This document shows positions 34,387 through 44,738 of a stretch of DNA of 64,000 nucleotides, one piece after another. The position numbers and the translations under genes are program-made. The stretch covers positions 434,001-498,000 of the forward strand of contig JAEUHC010000027.1 in assembly GCA_016794785.1 (NCBI GenBank), in the 5' to 3' direction. How positions within the stretch are numbered: position 1 is the stretch's first letter; each line of letters opens with the position of its first letter. The stretch comes from Opitutaceae bacterium (lineage in GTDB: Bacteria > Verrucomicrobiota > Verrucomicrobiia > Opitutales > Opitutaceae). A model generated the notes under the pieces. The model was given only the letters and a program-made list of their open reading frames with translations. It made no database searches and had not been told where the DNA came from.

Positions 34387-34871
34387 GCGTGGGGTGCGGA
34401 CGCAGACCGACGCGAGAAACCCAGCCGCACCACCGCACCCAGCCCGGCCAGCAGAGTCAGCGGGAGCCAGATGATCGTGAGATAGGTGAGCGCCAGAACA
34501 ACCGAGCCCCGGAGCACCCGGCGCCACGGATCGCTGGCGTCGCGCGCCGCGGGCAGACCGCGCCCGATGCGAAGGGCCAGCCCCGCGGTGCCCGTGAGCG
34601 CGGCAAAGATCGTCACTAAAATTATCGCGCCCCGGATAATATTACCCGCAGCACTCGGCATCGCGTTGCCCAGCACGATGCCGCCGACAATCAAGGGCAC
34701 GGCGCAGCCCAAGCCAATCAGCCAGCACACCAAAGGAGCCGCACCAAGCTTCTCCGCGCAGCCCTCGACCAAACGAGGAAACAGTCCGGCCACCGCCAGC
34801 CACCACGCGACGAACACCAGCAGCAGACCGACGATGATGAAGATGACTGTGGAAACGTCCGCGAGGTTCAT
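34383..34871 (-). CDS. Small membrane protein leading the DUF1800/DUF1501 operon
   Basis: The 162-residue protein starts at ATG 34871 (MNLADVSTVIFIIVGLLLVFVAWW). Four hydrophobic segments are visible: about 8-30, 45-68, 75-98 and 125-150, and the tail is basic (RLGFSRRSASAPHA). I do not recognise a family. It resembles small proteins annotated only as 'hypothetical membrane protein'. Its TGA overlaps the DUF1800 start codon by ATGA, so it is translated with the exported pair and may be linked to their localisation (inference). Confidence 0.7.
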   Translation of the reverse strand: MNLADVSTVIFIIVGLLLVFVAWWLAVAGLFPRLVEGCAEKLGAAPLVCWLIGLGCAVPLIVGGIVLGNAMPSAAGNIIRGAIILVTIFAALTGTAGLALRIGRGLPAARDASDPWRRVLRGSVVLALTYLTIIWLPLTLLAGLGAVVRLGFSRRSASAPHA

Positions 34872-34937
34872 GGGCTTTTCTAGACTAGGACGGACGCCTC
34901 GCGTGAGCAACGGGTTACTTGAGGGGCGCCGTATGGC

Positions 34938-35717
34938 TCACAATCTTAGGCGCAATCCATCATAAGCCACCCGCACCGCCGCGGGCAGGGTCGCCTCGAG
35001 TTCCGCATGATCACTCAAATGAGTGAGGTGAGTGAGCCATGTGACGGGCGCACCGATCTCGGCCGCCACCGCCACCGCTTCGTCGATGGACATGTGCGAG
35101 GGATGCGGCTGCGGGCGCAGGCCGTCGAGCACGACTGCGTCGGCGCCACGCGCGAGAGCGACCGCTTCGCGTGGCACGCGTTTGCAGTCGGTGTAGTAGG
35201 CGAATTTTTTGCCGCTGCTGCGCTCCGTGAAAATCAGGCCGAGAGTGTTGAGTCCGCCGTGCGGCAACAGCGTCGAGTGAATTGTGCCCTGCGGCAGTTC
35301 GAGCAACGGCGGCATCGCGGCGAGCTTGAAGGCCGCATACCCGCGCGAGATCGGCCGTTCCGCCATCGCATAGGGATAGATGGCCAGCACGCGTCCCATC
35401 CCCTCCTCCGTCGAATAAACCGTCAGCGCCTCGCTCCCGTGGAGATCGCAGAAACGCCGCAGATCATCCATGCCACACACATGGTCGGCATGGCCGTGGG
35501 TGAGGATGAAAAAATCCACCCACTCGATCCGCTCGCGCAGGCATTGCAGACGCAGTTCGGGCGCAGCATCAACCTGCACGCGCAGTCCATCCATGACGAC
35601 ATGCACGGAGGCGCGGGTGCGCTTGTTACGCGGGTCGGCTGACATGCAGACGCGGCACCCGCACGCAATCATGGGCACCCCCTGTGAGGTGCCAGTGCCG
35701 AGGAAAACGACTTCCAT
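34938..35717 (-). CDS. PhnP-like MBL-fold metallohydrolase
   Basis: The 259-residue enzyme starts at ATG 35717 (MEVVFLGTGTSQGVPMIACGCRVC). The GTGTSxGxP opening and Cys-containing loop are typical of PhnP/ElaC-like beta-lactamase-fold phosphodiesterases. The metal motif HGHADH lies in FFILTHGHADHVCG, with later ligands in YYTDCKRVP and HPSHMSIDEA/THLTHLSDH. The family hydrolyses cyclic phosphodiesters (PhnP: phosphoribosyl cyclic phosphate) or related bonds. No phn genes are nearby, so the physiological substrate is open. Its start lies back to back with, or overlapping, the divergent TMTC-like gene. Confidence 0.87.
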   Translation of the reverse strand: MEVVFLGTGTSQGVPMIACGCRVCMSADPRNKRTRASVHVVMDGLRVQVDAAPELRLQCLRERIEWVDFFILTHGHADHVCGMDDLRRFCDLHGSEALTVYSTEEGMGRVLAIYPYAMAERPISRGYAAFKLAAMPPLLELPQGTIHSTLLPHGGLNTLGLIFTERSSGKKFAYYTDCKRVPREAVALARGADAVVLDGLRPQPHPSHMSIDEAVAVAAEIGAPVTWLTHLTHLSDHAELEATLPAAVRVAYDGLRLRL

Positions 35718-35802
35718 GCCCGGAGGCAAACGATGTGCCGGCACCGGCGCGACGAAATGTTTTCAGTTGCCCGACCGCGACAAATTGGGGCATTTCCGCG
35801 CC

Positions 35803-37518
35803 GTGCGTCTTCCACCGTGGCTCGCGCGATGGCCCGCGATCCCGATTCCAGTCTTCGCCGTCCTGCTCATGGCCATCGTGGGCGGGTGCTACGTGAACAG
35901 CCTGCAGGTGCCCTTCCTGCTCGACGATCTCACCACCATTCTGGCGAATCCGAGCATCCGGCAGCTGGCACCGTTGCGTGACGTGTTGTTTCCCCCGGGC
36001 GAGGTCTACTCCGCAGGCCGACCGGTGCTGAATCTGAGCTTCGCGATCAACTACGCGATCGGAGGTCACAGCGTCGGCGGCTATCATGCGGTCAATCTCG
36101 CAATCCATGCGGCGGCCACGCTTGCACTTTTCGCCATCGTGCGGCGCACGCTGGCGCTGCCGCGCTGCCGCCCGTTTTTAAGCGGCGGCTCGGCTGGCAT
36201 CAGCTTCACCATCGCCGCGCTGTGGGCGGCGCATCCGTTGCTCACGTCAGCGGTCACTTATGTTTCCCAACGAGCCGAGAGTCTGATGGGCCTTTTCTAT
36301 TTGCTGACCCTCTACGCCTTCGTCCGTGGTGCCCCGCGCCGGAGTCCGCTGTGGATGGCGGCGGGCGCCTCCGCGTGTGCACTGGGCATGGCGACCAAAG
36401 AAGTGATGGTGACCGCGCCGGTGCTGGTGTTCTTGTTCGATCGGGTATTTGTCGCGGGTTCCTGGCGCGACGCGTGGGCCCAGCGGCGCACCTGGCATCT
36501 GCTGCATGCGGCGACGTGGCTCCTGCTGGCGGCGTTGATGATTGGTTCGCGGCTCGATCAGCGAGCAGTCGGCTGGGAGCATGGCTTATCATGGTTTCGC
36601 TACCTCTGCATCGAGACACAGGCGGTGTGCCTCTATGTGGCGCGCGCTTTCTGGCCGGCGAACCTCGTCTTCGACTATGGCAGCAATCTTCCACCGCCGT
36701 CGCTGGGGGCACTGGCGGGCGCCGCTATTTTACTAGGGGCAGCATTGATGCTGAGTATTCGAGCGCTATGGAGCGGCGCGATAGCCGGGTTTCTTGGCAC
36801 CGCCTTTTTTTTGCTGCTGGCGCCGACCTCAAGCATCGTGCCTCTCGCGGGCCAGCCGATTGCCGAGAGCCGGATGTATCTGCCGCTGGCGGTGCTGGTC
36901 GCGGCCGTCGTGCTGGGCGTCATGCGGCTGCTGCCGCGCGCGGCACCTCTTCTCGCGGTGCTGACGCTCGGCGCGGCCGCGACACTTAGCTATCAGCGTA
37001 ACCACGTTTATCACAGCCCTGCCTCGATCTGGGCCGACACTTACGTGAAGCGTCCGCTCAACGATCGAGCCGTCGTCTTTTGGGCAGAGGAACTGAAACG
37101 GCGCGGCCAGCATGGGGAGGCGCTCGCCATCCTCGAAGCACGCATCAAGGCGCGGCCGGACTCGCCCGAGATGCTCAATAATCTCGCCGTCGCGCTCTTT
37201 CAGGCTGGCCGCGCCGCCGAGGCCTTGCAGCGGTTTCGGCGCGCGATCGAGCTGAAGCCCGGCAATGCGGAACTGCACGGCAACTGCGGCACCGTGCTGC
37301 TTCACACGCGCAATTTCCCGGCGGCATTGGAGAGCTTTGAAAACGCGCTGCGTTTCGGCCGGGAAACGGCGGATATTCGCAACTACGTCGGACTGTGCCT
37401 CACGGGCTTGGGGCGGCCGAGGGAGGCGATGGCTCAATTCGAGCGCGCGCTACAAATCGATCCCAGCCACCGCGAAGCCCAGGGCAACCTCGCTGCTCTG
37501 CGAGCGGTCGCTAAATAA
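35803..37518 (+). CDS. TMTC-like membrane glycosyltransferase-fold protein with C-terminal TPRs
   Basis: A ~571-residue protein. GTG 35803 is preferred because it begins just before the first helix (VRLPPWLARWPAIPIPVFAVLL). ATG 35716 in frame would overlap the divergent gene's start codon. About ten membrane helices follow, with the first periplasmic loop carrying FLLDDLTTILANPSIR, the acidic pair typical of GT-C glycosyltransferases. RPVLNLSFAINYAIGGHSVGGYHAVNLAIH is the family block found in bacterial TMTC/DUF1736-like proteins. The last ~160 residues hold four TPRs. Sugar transfer to proteins is inferred from the eukaryotic TMTC family, not shown for bacterial homologues. Confidence 0.78.
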   Translation: MRLPPWLARWPAIPIPVFAVLLMAIVGGCYVNSLQVPFLLDDLTTILANPSIRQLAPLRDVLFPPGEVYSAGRPVLNLSFAINYAIGGHSVGGYHAVNLAIHAAATLALFAIVRRTLALPRCRPFLSGGSAGISFTIAALWAAHPLLTSAVTYVSQRAESLMGLFYLLTLYAFVRGAPRRSPLWMAAGASACALGMATKEVMVTAPVLVFLFDRVFVAGSWRDAWAQRRTWHLLHAATWLLLAALMIGSRLDQRAVGWEHGLSWFRYLCIETQAVCLYVARAFWPANLVFDYGSNLPPPSLGALAGAAILLGAALMLSIRALWSGAIAGFLGTAFFLLLAPTSSIVPLAGQPIAESRMYLPLAVLVAAVVLGVMRLLPRAAPLLAVLTLGAAATLSYQRNHVYHSPASIWADTYVKRPLNDRAVVFWAEELKRRGQHGEALAILEARIKARPDSPEMLNNLAVALFQAGRAAEALQRFRRAIELKPGNAELHGNCGTVLLHTRNFPAALESFENALRFGRETADIRNYVGLCLTGLGRPREAMAQFERALQIDPSHREAQGNLAALRAVAK

Positions 37519-37548
37519 AAAGCGCGCCGATTTCGCGGCGCGCTTTTT
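37517..37548. terminator. Bidirectional intrinsic terminator between TMTC-like gene and groEL
   Basis: AAAAA-GCGCGCCG (37517-37529) and CGGCGCGC-TTTTT (37536-37548) form a perfect 13-bp stem, including the A/T tracts, around a 6-nt loop. It lies between two convergent genes and provides a T-tract on each strand. Confidence 0.92.
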
Positions 37549-37589
37549 GGGAAACAAAGGGGCGGATCGCTCCGCCCGATTGGATAAGC

Positions 37590-39221
<1,632 letters not shown>

Positions 39222-39268
39222 TGTAGTGTGTGATTAGTTAGTGTTGAAAGTTGGAAAAACGACCCGAC

Positions 39269-39565
39269 TCAGGCGATGACGCCGAGGATGTCGTCCTCGC
39301 GGACGAGGGTGTATTTCTTGTCGTCGAGCTTCACCTCGGTGCCGCCGTATTTGGAGATGAGGACGCGGTCGCCGACCTTGACCTCGAAGGCGGTCACTTT
39401 GCCGTCCTCGTTCTTCTTGCCGGTGCCGAGGGCGATGACCTTCGCCTCCTGCGGCTTCTCTTTGGCGCTGTCCGGGATGATGATGCCCCCGCGGACTTGC
39501 TCTTTTTCTTCGATGTGCTCGACGAGGACGCGGTCCCCGATCGGCTTGATTTTGACGTTAGCCAT
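39269..39565 (-). CDS. groES: Co-chaperonin GroES (HSP10)
   Basis: A 98-residue co-chaperonin (MANVKIKPIGDRVLVEHIEEKEQVRGGIIIPDSAKEK). The mobile loop around residues 18-35 and the GDRVLISKYGGTEVKLDDKKYTLVREDDILGVI ending are typical. It caps the GroEL ring. It stands 47 bp upstream of groEL and 105 bp downstream of dnaK, a region with a stem-loop. No CIRCE element (TTAGCACTC-N9-GAGTGCTAA) is visible upstream. Confidence 0.97.
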   Translation of the reverse strand: MANVKIKPIGDRVLVEHIEEKEQVRGGIIIPDSAKEKPQEAKVIALGTGKKNEDGKVTAFEVKVGDRVLISKYGGTEVKLDDKKYTLVREDDILGVIA

Positions 39566-39622
39566 ATGGATTTGGGTTTGGGTTGAAGGGTGAGTTTACT
39601 GTTTTTGTGGTGAGCATGGCAC

Positions 39623-39648
39623 GCCGGCCGCGGGAGAACACGGCCGGC
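39623..39648. promoter_or_regulatory. Stem-loop between dnaK and groES
   Basis: GCCGGCCG (39623-39630) and CGGCCGGC (39641-39648) form a perfect 8-bp stem around a 10-nt loop in the 105-bp gap. There is no T-run on the coding (minus) strand, so it is more likely an attenuator or mRNA-processing or stability element than a full terminator. It could set the relative levels of DnaK and GroESL. Confidence 0.5.
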
Positions 39649-39670
39649 ACGCAAAGGGTGAAGGTGAGGA

Positions 39671-41623
39671 CTACTTCTTCTTTTCTTCGTCGACAACCTC
39701 GAAGTCGGCATCGACCACGTCGGCCTTCTTCTCGGTCTTCTTCGGCGCGCCCTCGGGCTGGCCGGACGCTTCGCCGCCGGCGGCGGCTTCGGGCGCGGGA
39801 GCGCCGGACGCCTGCGCGGCTTTCTGCGCCTCGGCGTAAATTTCTCCGCCGACAGCGGTGAGCTTTTCGAGCGCGGTTTTCATGCGCGCGGTGTCGTTGC
39901 TCTCCAAGTCCTTCTTGGCTTCGGTGAGAGCCGACTCGGCCTTGCCTTTGACGTCGGAGGCGAGCTTGTCGCCGGCTTCCTTGACGGCCTTCTCGAGCTG
40001 ATAAATCGAAGTATCGAGCTGGTTCTTGGTCTCGACGGCTTCCTTGCGCTTCTTGTCTTCGGCGGCGTGGAGCTCGGCCTCCTTGGTCATTTTCTCGACC
40101 TCTTCCTTGGAGAGGCCGGACGAACCCTGGATGGTGATTTTCTGATCCTTACCGGTGCCGAGGTCCTTGGCGGAGACATGGAGGATGCCGTTGGCATCGA
40201 TATCGAAGGTTACTTCGATTTGAGGCACACCACGCGGCGCCGGAGGAATGCCGTCGAGCCGGAATGTGCCGAGGATTTTGTTGTCACGCGACATGGGGCG
40301 CTCGCCTTGGAGGACGACGATTTCGACCGACGGCTGGCTGTCGCTGTAGGTGGAAAACGTCTGGGTCTTCTTGGCCGGGATGGTCGTGTTGCGCGGAATC
40401 ATCGCCGTAGCAACCTGGCCGGCGGTCTCGATGCCGAGCGTGAGCGGGGTGACGTCGAGGAGGAGCACATCGCGAACTTCGCCTTTGAGCACGCCGCCTT
40501 GGACGGCAGCGCCGATGGCGACGACCTCGTCGGGATTCACACCTTGGTGGGGCTGCTTGCCACCGAGCTTGTGCGCGATCTCCACGACCTTGGGCATGCG
40601 CGTCATGCCACCGACGAGCACGAGTTCGTCGATCTTTGCGGCCGTGAGGTCGGCGTCCTTGAGGCAGTTTTTGAACGGAGCGACACAACGCTCGAAGAGC
40701 TGCTCGCACACCTGCTCCATCTTCGCCCGCGTGAGCTGCACGTTGAGATGCTTGGGGCCCGAAGCGTCGGCGGTGATGAACGGGAGATTGATGTCAACGG
40801 ACTGCGCAGATGAGAGCGCGATCTTCGCCTTCTCGGCCTCTTCCTTCAGGCGCTGGAGCGCCATGGGATCCTTGCGCAGGTCGATGCCGTTTTCCTTTTT
40901 GAAAGTATCGACGAGCCAGCCGATGAGCGCCTCGTCCCAATTGTCGCCGCCGAGGTGGGTGTCGCCATTGGTGGCTTTCACCTCAAACACGCCGTCGCCG
41001 ATCTCGAGGACGGAGACGTCGAATGTGCCGCCGCCGAGGTCAAACACCGCGATCTTCTCATCCTTCTTCTTGTCGAGGCCGTAGGCGAGCGAGGCGGCGG
41101 TGGGCTCGTTGATGATGCGGAGCACCTCAAGGCCCGCGATCTTGCCGGCATCCTTGGTGGCCTGGCGCTGCGAGTCGTTGAAATAGGCGGGCACTGTGAT
41201 GACGGCCTGTGTGACCTTCTCGCCGAGATAGGCCTCGGCGTCGGCCTTCAGCTTGCCGAGCACGAATGCCGCGATCTGCTGCGGCGCGAACTGCTCGGTC
41301 TTGTCGCCGACCTGCACCTCGATGTAGGCGTCGCCGTTTTTGCCCTCGACGGTCTTGAAGGGCATGTTCTTAGCCTCTTCGCGGACCTCGGTGAATTTGC
41401 GGCCGATGAAACGCTTGGCGGAGAAAACTGTGTTGCGCGGATTGGTCACCGCTTGTCGCTTCGCGGCTTGGCCGACGAGCCGCTCGCCGGACTTCGTGAA
41501 CGCCACGACGGACGGCGTCGTGCGTGCGCCCTCGGCGTTGGGGATGACGACGGGCTCGCCGCCCTCCATGATCGCCATGCAGGAGTTGGTGGTGCCAAGA
41601 TCGATTCCGAGAATGCGGCTCAT
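39671..41623 (-). CDS. dnaK: Molecular chaperone DnaK (HSP70)
   Basis: A 650-residue HSP70. Signatures: GIDLGTTNSCMAI at the N-terminus, FDLGGGTFDVSVLEI, and LVGGMTRMPKVVEI in the ATPase domain. The substrate domain includes VLLLDVTPLTLGIET. The C-terminal lid ends GAPKKTEKKADVVDADFEVVDEEKKK, with an acidic EEK end like that of other bacterial DnaK. It refolds and protects nascent proteins with DnaJ and GrpE, neither of which is in this window. It is the first gene of a chaperone cluster with groES and groEL downstream, an uncommon arrangement. Confidence 0.98.
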   Translation of the reverse strand: MSRILGIDLGTTNSCMAIMEGGEPVVIPNAEGARTTPSVVAFTKSGERLVGQAAKRQAVTNPRNTVFSAKRFIGRKFTEVREEAKNMPFKTVEGKNGDAYIEVQVGDKTEQFAPQQIAAFVLGKLKADAEAYLGEKVTQAVITVPAYFNDSQRQATKDAGKIAGLEVLRIINEPTAASLAYGLDKKKDEKIAVFDLGGGTFDVSVLEIGDGVFEVKATNGDTHLGGDNWDEALIGWLVDTFKKENGIDLRKDPMALQRLKEEAEKAKIALSSAQSVDINLPFITADASGPKHLNVQLTRAKMEQVCEQLFERCVAPFKNCLKDADLTAAKIDELVLVGGMTRMPKVVEIAHKLGGKQPHQGVNPDEVVAIGAAVQGGVLKGEVRDVLLLDVTPLTLGIETAGQVATAMIPRNTTIPAKKTQTFSTYSDSQPSVEIVVLQGERPMSRDNKILGTFRLDGIPPAPRGVPQIEVTFDIDANGILHVSAKDLGTGKDQKITIQGSSGLSKEEVEKMTKEAELHAAEDKKRKEAVETKNQLDTSIYQLEKAVKEAGDKLASDVKGKAESALTEAKKDLESNDTARMKTALEKLTAVGGEIYAEAQKAAQASGAPAPEAAAGGEASGQPEGAPKKTEKKADVVDADFEVVDEEKKK

Positions 41624-41654
41624 GCGCCTCGAGTAGCAACGCGGGTGCCCCTGA

Positions 41655-41683
41655 CTTATCGGAATATGTTTAGATACTGTCTA
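41655..41683 (-). promoter_or_regulatory. Candidate promoter of dnaK
   Basis: Read on the minus strand, TAGACA (41683-41678) and GATAAG (41660-41655) are spaced 17 bp apart, about 30 bp before the dnaK ATG. The -35 box matches five of six sigma-70 positions and the -10 box four of six. No sigma-32-type CTTGAA/CCCCAT pair and no CIRCE was seen. The remaining part of this 210-bp divergent gap holds no gene. Confidence 0.35.
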
Positions 41684-41833
41684 TCAATGCTTAAAAAGTT
41701 ATTAGTCGCTCAAGTGCCCACACGCATCGACGCAGGCATACGCCATCGTGTCACAGTTGTGCGCCACTTCCCGAGCCAAGTCCGAACTTACTGGCACAGT
41801 TGAAGTGTGGAGCGTTTTCGCTAGCGTCGCACC

Positions 41834-42520
41834 GTGGAAATGGAAATCACCCTCCCGGACCTCGTGCCTGTGATGACGTTGCCCAACGTCACCTTTTTCC
41901 CGCAAGCTCTGCTGCCCCTGCATATCTTTGAGCCACGTTATCGTGCGATGCTGAGCGACACACTGGATGCCAATCGGCTCTTTGCGGTTGCAGGCTTGGA
42001 CGAGGCGCAACAACGACTGAAGCCCGACATCACTGAGCCGCCACATAAAATCGCAAGCGTGGGAATCATCCGAGCCTGCCAGAAAAACTCGAACGGAACA
42101 TCCAACCTGCTTCTTCAAGGTCTTTGCCGCGTTGAGATCCAAGGCATCGAGCGGGAGCAACCCTACCGGCTCATCCGCATCCGCGCGCTGTCGAGCGAGC
42201 CCGGAGGCTCCGCAGACGACAACGAGTGGCAGCGCGGCGAACTCTCCCGGCTCCTGTCCATAAAACAAAAGCTAAGACCAGGCGACAACCGTGGCATCAC
42301 AGCCTTCTTGAAAACCGTGAAAGACCCGGAGGCGTTTTCCGACATCGCGGCTTTTAGCCTCTGTGACGATCCAGCCTTCAAACAGCAACTGCTCGAAATT
42401 CTCGACGTGAACCGGCGCATGCATCTCTTCGCCGATCACCTGCGCGCCCAAATCGCCGAAATCAAACTGCAGCACAGATTGCAGGGACCCTTGTCCGACG
42501 ATCGCGTGGGAGAAAACTGA
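41834..42520 (+). CDS. LON peptidase N-terminal (substrate-binding) domain protein
   Basis: The 228-residue protein starts at GTG 41834 (ATG 41840 also possible). It consists only of the Lon substrate-binding domain: LPDLVPVMTLPNVTFFPQALLPLHIFEPRYRAML is the family opening, and SNLLLQGLCRVEIQGIEREQPYRLIRIRAL the second conserved block. A helical end (MHLFADHLRAQIAEIKLQHRL) follows. No AAA+ or protease domain is present. Such stand-alone proteins are widespread and of unclear role, perhaps as adaptors. It diverges from dnaK, which hints at a link to protein quality control (inference). Confidence 0.9.
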   Translation: MEMEITLPDLVPVMTLPNVTFFPQALLPLHIFEPRYRAMLSDTLDANRLFAVAGLDEAQQRLKPDITEPPHKIASVGIIRACQKNSNGTSNLLLQGLCRVEIQGIEREQPYRLIRIRALSSEPGGSADDNEWQRGELSRLLSIKQKLRPGDNRGITAFLKTVKDPEAFSDIAAFSLCDDPAFKQQLLEILDVNRRMHLFADHLRAQIAEIKLQHRLQGPLSDDRVGEN

Positions 42521-42627
42521 GAGGCGACACCCCAGCCGCCGATGCAATATTTCACTTTATTTTGGCCAAACCGCTCCGATTGCGTCTGGTGACGCCGGAG
42601 CCTTGGCGTCATTCTCCGCTTCGCGCC

Positions 42628-43035
42628 ATGAGTCTCAACGCCGCACCCATGAACATTCTCGTCGCCGACGACGAGACCGGCATCTGCAATTTGCTCGAGC
42701 ACTGGCTGACCGCGGCGGGACACAAAGTGCAGATCGCCGAAGGCGGCCAGCAGGCGTTGCGACTCCTCAAGCAAAACTCATTTGATTTGGTAATCACCGA
42801 TGTGGTGATGCCGGATGGAGACGGCTTTGAACTTATCCCGGCGATCCGGAAAATTCAGCCACAGGCCCGCATCCTCGCCATCTCGGGCGGTGGCCGCTAC
42901 ATCCCCGGCAACGACTGCCTTTCGCTCGCACGCGGACTGGGTGCGCACGCTACCGTGGTTAAGCCCTTCGACTGCGAGACTGTGCGACGCGGCATCGCGA
43001 GCGCCCTCGCCAACTTCACGGCCAAGAGCGCCTGA
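42628..43035 (+). CDS. Single-domain response regulator
   Basis: The 135-residue protein starts at ATG 42628 (MSLNAAPMNILVADDE; ATG 42649 is an internal option). It is a lone CheY-like receiver: acidic pair in VADDE, phospho-acceptor D58 (FDLVITDVVMPDGDG), a Ser in ILAISGGG at the Thr/Ser position, and K in VVKPFDCE. No output domain follows. The partner kinase is not adjacent; hybrid kinases at 18-23 kb are candidates only by co-occurrence. It precedes tRNA-Thr. Confidence 0.88.
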   Translation: MSLNAAPMNILVADDETGICNLLEHWLTAAGHKVQIAEGGQQALRLLKQNSFDLVITDVVMPDGDGFELIPAIRKIQPQARILAISGGGRYIPGNDCLSLARGLGAHATVVKPFDCETVRRGIASALANFTAKSA

Positions 43036-43107
43036 GCGGGACGGCTCCGGGGAAAATGGTGCTTGCGCTCCGCGCGACGCAGTCTTTTTTCCGCACTTCT
43101 CGCGCGT

Positions 43108-43183
43108 GCCAACATAGCTCAGCTGGTAGAGCAACGCTTTCGTAAAGCGTGGGTCATCGGTTCAAATCCGATTGTTGGCTCCA
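43108..43183 (+). tRNA. tRNA-Thr (CGT anticodon)
   Basis: A 76-nt cloverleaf reads directly: acceptor GCCAACA/TGTTGGC, D-stem GCTC/GAGC, anticodon stem ACGCT/AGCGT with loop TTCGTAA, and T-stem ATCGG/CCGAT with loop TTCAAAT. A T discriminator and an encoded CCA end it. Anticodon CGT reads ACG (Thr). It lies between the receiver gene and queA. Confidence 0.97.
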
Positions 43184-43216
43184 GCGCCCCGGTGCGCCTG
43201 ACGCCGAGTCGTCCCC

Positions 43217-44302
43217 GTGCCTCCGCTCGCCGCCGAACTCTTCGACTACGAACTCCCGCCTCGCCTCATCGCGCAGACGCCCGTCGCCCGACGTGACGAA
43301 TCGCGACTGCTGGTCGTCCATCGCGCCGAGCACCGTCTCGAGCACCGCACCTTCCGTGATCTGCACGAATATCTCCGGAGCGGGGACACGTTGATTCGCA
43401 ACAACGCCGCAGTGCTGCCCGCGCGACTCCATGCGCAACGGCCGACCGGTGGGCAGGTCGAGTGCTTGCTCCTGCACCCGCTCGATGACGGCCTCACTTG
43501 GCGCTGTCTCGTGAAACCCGGCCGCAAGCTCCCCGTCGGAGCTACATTTGGCGATCCTGCCGGCAACTACTCCGCCACGGTCACGCTGCGCAACGACGAT
43601 GGATCCGTAGTGGTGCGCTTCGTCATTGCGAGCGGAGAATCAGTCGTTGCCCTCGCCAATCGCCTCGGTGCCGTCCCGCTGCCGCCCTATATCGTCCGGG
43701 CCGGCGACGGAGCATCCGCCGCCGATCGCGAGCGCTACCAGACAGTTTACGCCGATCGCGGACAACAGGTGGCGGTAGCCGCACCCACAGCCGGCCTGCA
43801 CTTCACTCCCGAACTGCTCGCCACCCTCGCCGCTCGCGGCGTGAACTTCGCGGATGCCACGCTCCACGTTGGTCTCGGCACCTTCAAGCCGATCACTAGC
43901 GAGACCATCGAGGCTCACGCCATCCATCGCGAGAATTACGAACTGCCCGCGGCCACCCAGCGTGCGCTCTTTCCGCCATTGCCGGGCCGGCGCATCGCAA
44001 TCGGCACCACGGCCGTGCGCACGATCGAGGATTTTCTCTCGCACCATGCAGCGCCGCTGCCGGACGAGCGCGCCTGCTTCGCCGAGGCCGGCATCTTCAT
44101 TTTTCCGCCGCGGCTGTTTCGTGGGGTTGATGCCCTCGTCACCAATTTCCACCAACCCCGCTCCACGCTGCTATGCCTCGTATCCGCGTTTCTCGCGCCT
44201 GGTTCAACGGATGGCATCGTGTGGCTCCAAGAGATCTACCGCGAAGCCATCGCACGCGAATACCGCTTTTTCAGCTATGGTGACGCGATGCTGATTCTTT
44301 GA
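43217..44302 (+). CDS. queA: S-adenosylmethionine:tRNA ribosyltransferase-isomerase QueA
   Basis: A 361-residue enzyme starting at GTG 43217. It opens LFDYELPPRLIAQTPVARRDESRLLVV, the family start, then NNAAVLPARLHAQRPTGGQVECLLL. The conserved core AAPTAGLHFTPELLATLAARGV and HVGLGTFKPI follow, with NFHQPRSTLLCLVSAF and YREAIAREYRFFSYGDAMLIL at the end. It transfers and isomerises the ribosyl moiety of SAM to 7-aminomethyl-7-deazaguanine in tRNA, making epoxyqueuosine. No other queuosine genes are in the window. It starts 33 bp after tRNA-Thr. Confidence 0.96.
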   Translation: MPPLAAELFDYELPPRLIAQTPVARRDESRLLVVHRAEHRLEHRTFRDLHEYLRSGDTLIRNNAAVLPARLHAQRPTGGQVECLLLHPLDDGLTWRCLVKPGRKLPVGATFGDPAGNYSATVTLRNDDGSVVVRFVIASGESVVALANRLGAVPLPPYIVRAGDGASAADRERYQTVYADRGQQVAVAAPTAGLHFTPELLATLAARGVNFADATLHVGLGTFKPITSETIEAHAIHRENYELPAATQRALFPPLPGRRIAIGTTAVRTIEDFLSHHAAPLPDERACFAEAGIFIFPPRLFRGVDALVTNFHQPRSTLLCLVSAFLAPGSTDGIVWLQEIYREAIAREYRFFSYGDAMLIL

Positions 44303-44375
44303 AGGCGACCACCCCGCCAACCGCAAGATCAAGGCCGTCCTTCCAATTCTCCGCGCGGCCGTTACCCCTCACGAT

Positions 44376-44738
44376 GTGACCGACGACGAACTCCAGACCC
44401 TGATCGAAGATGCCACCGCCGACTACGCGTCGGGCGCGAGTGACGAGGCTCTCGCCAAACTCGCCACCGCGACCGCCGCGGCGCCCGATTCATTTGAAGC
44501 CTGGCATGCGCTTGCCGAGGTGAATTTTTCGCTTCGCCGGCTGGATGCCGCACTCGCGGCCGCCGAACGCGCGCATGCGCTGCGTCCCGCCGACCTGTTC
44601 ATCAACACCACTCTCTCACGCATCTGGATGGAGCGCGGCGACAAGGCCCGCGCCGAACACTTCGGCGCCCAGGCCAAGATCGCCGACTGGCGCGAACAGC
44701 TGAAGAACCCAAACCCCGACGCGCGGTCCTCGCTCTGA
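44376..44738 (+). CDS. Small TPR-type protein
   Basis: A 120-residue cytoplasmic protein from GTG 44376 (VTDDELQTLIEDATADYASGA). It contains about three helical-hairpin repeats: ASDEALAKLATATAAAPDSFEAWHALAE, VNFSLRRLDAALAAAERAHALRPAD and LFINTTLSRIWMERGDKARAEHFGAQ. It then ends in a short tail (DWREQLKNPNPDARSSL). It resembles the small TPR proteins that follow queA in some Verrucomicrobia, but I cannot name a function. It is probably co-transcribed with queA (73-bp gap). Confidence 0.75.
   Translation: MTDDELQTLIEDATADYASGASDEALAKLATATAAAPDSFEAWHALAEVNFSLRRLDAALAAAERAHALRPADLFINTTLSRIWMERGDKARAEHFGAQAKIADWREQLKNPNPDARSSL

Noticed and set aside
39222..39670. CIRCE or HrcA-type operator in the chaperone cluster
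   Set aside because: No TTAGCACTC/GAGTGCTAA pair or close variant was found before dnaK or groES.
43108..43183. Integration site (att) at tRNA-Thr
   Set aside because: No integrase, direct repeat of the tRNA 3' end or foreign-looking island lies beside it. Flanking genes are ordinary housekeeping.
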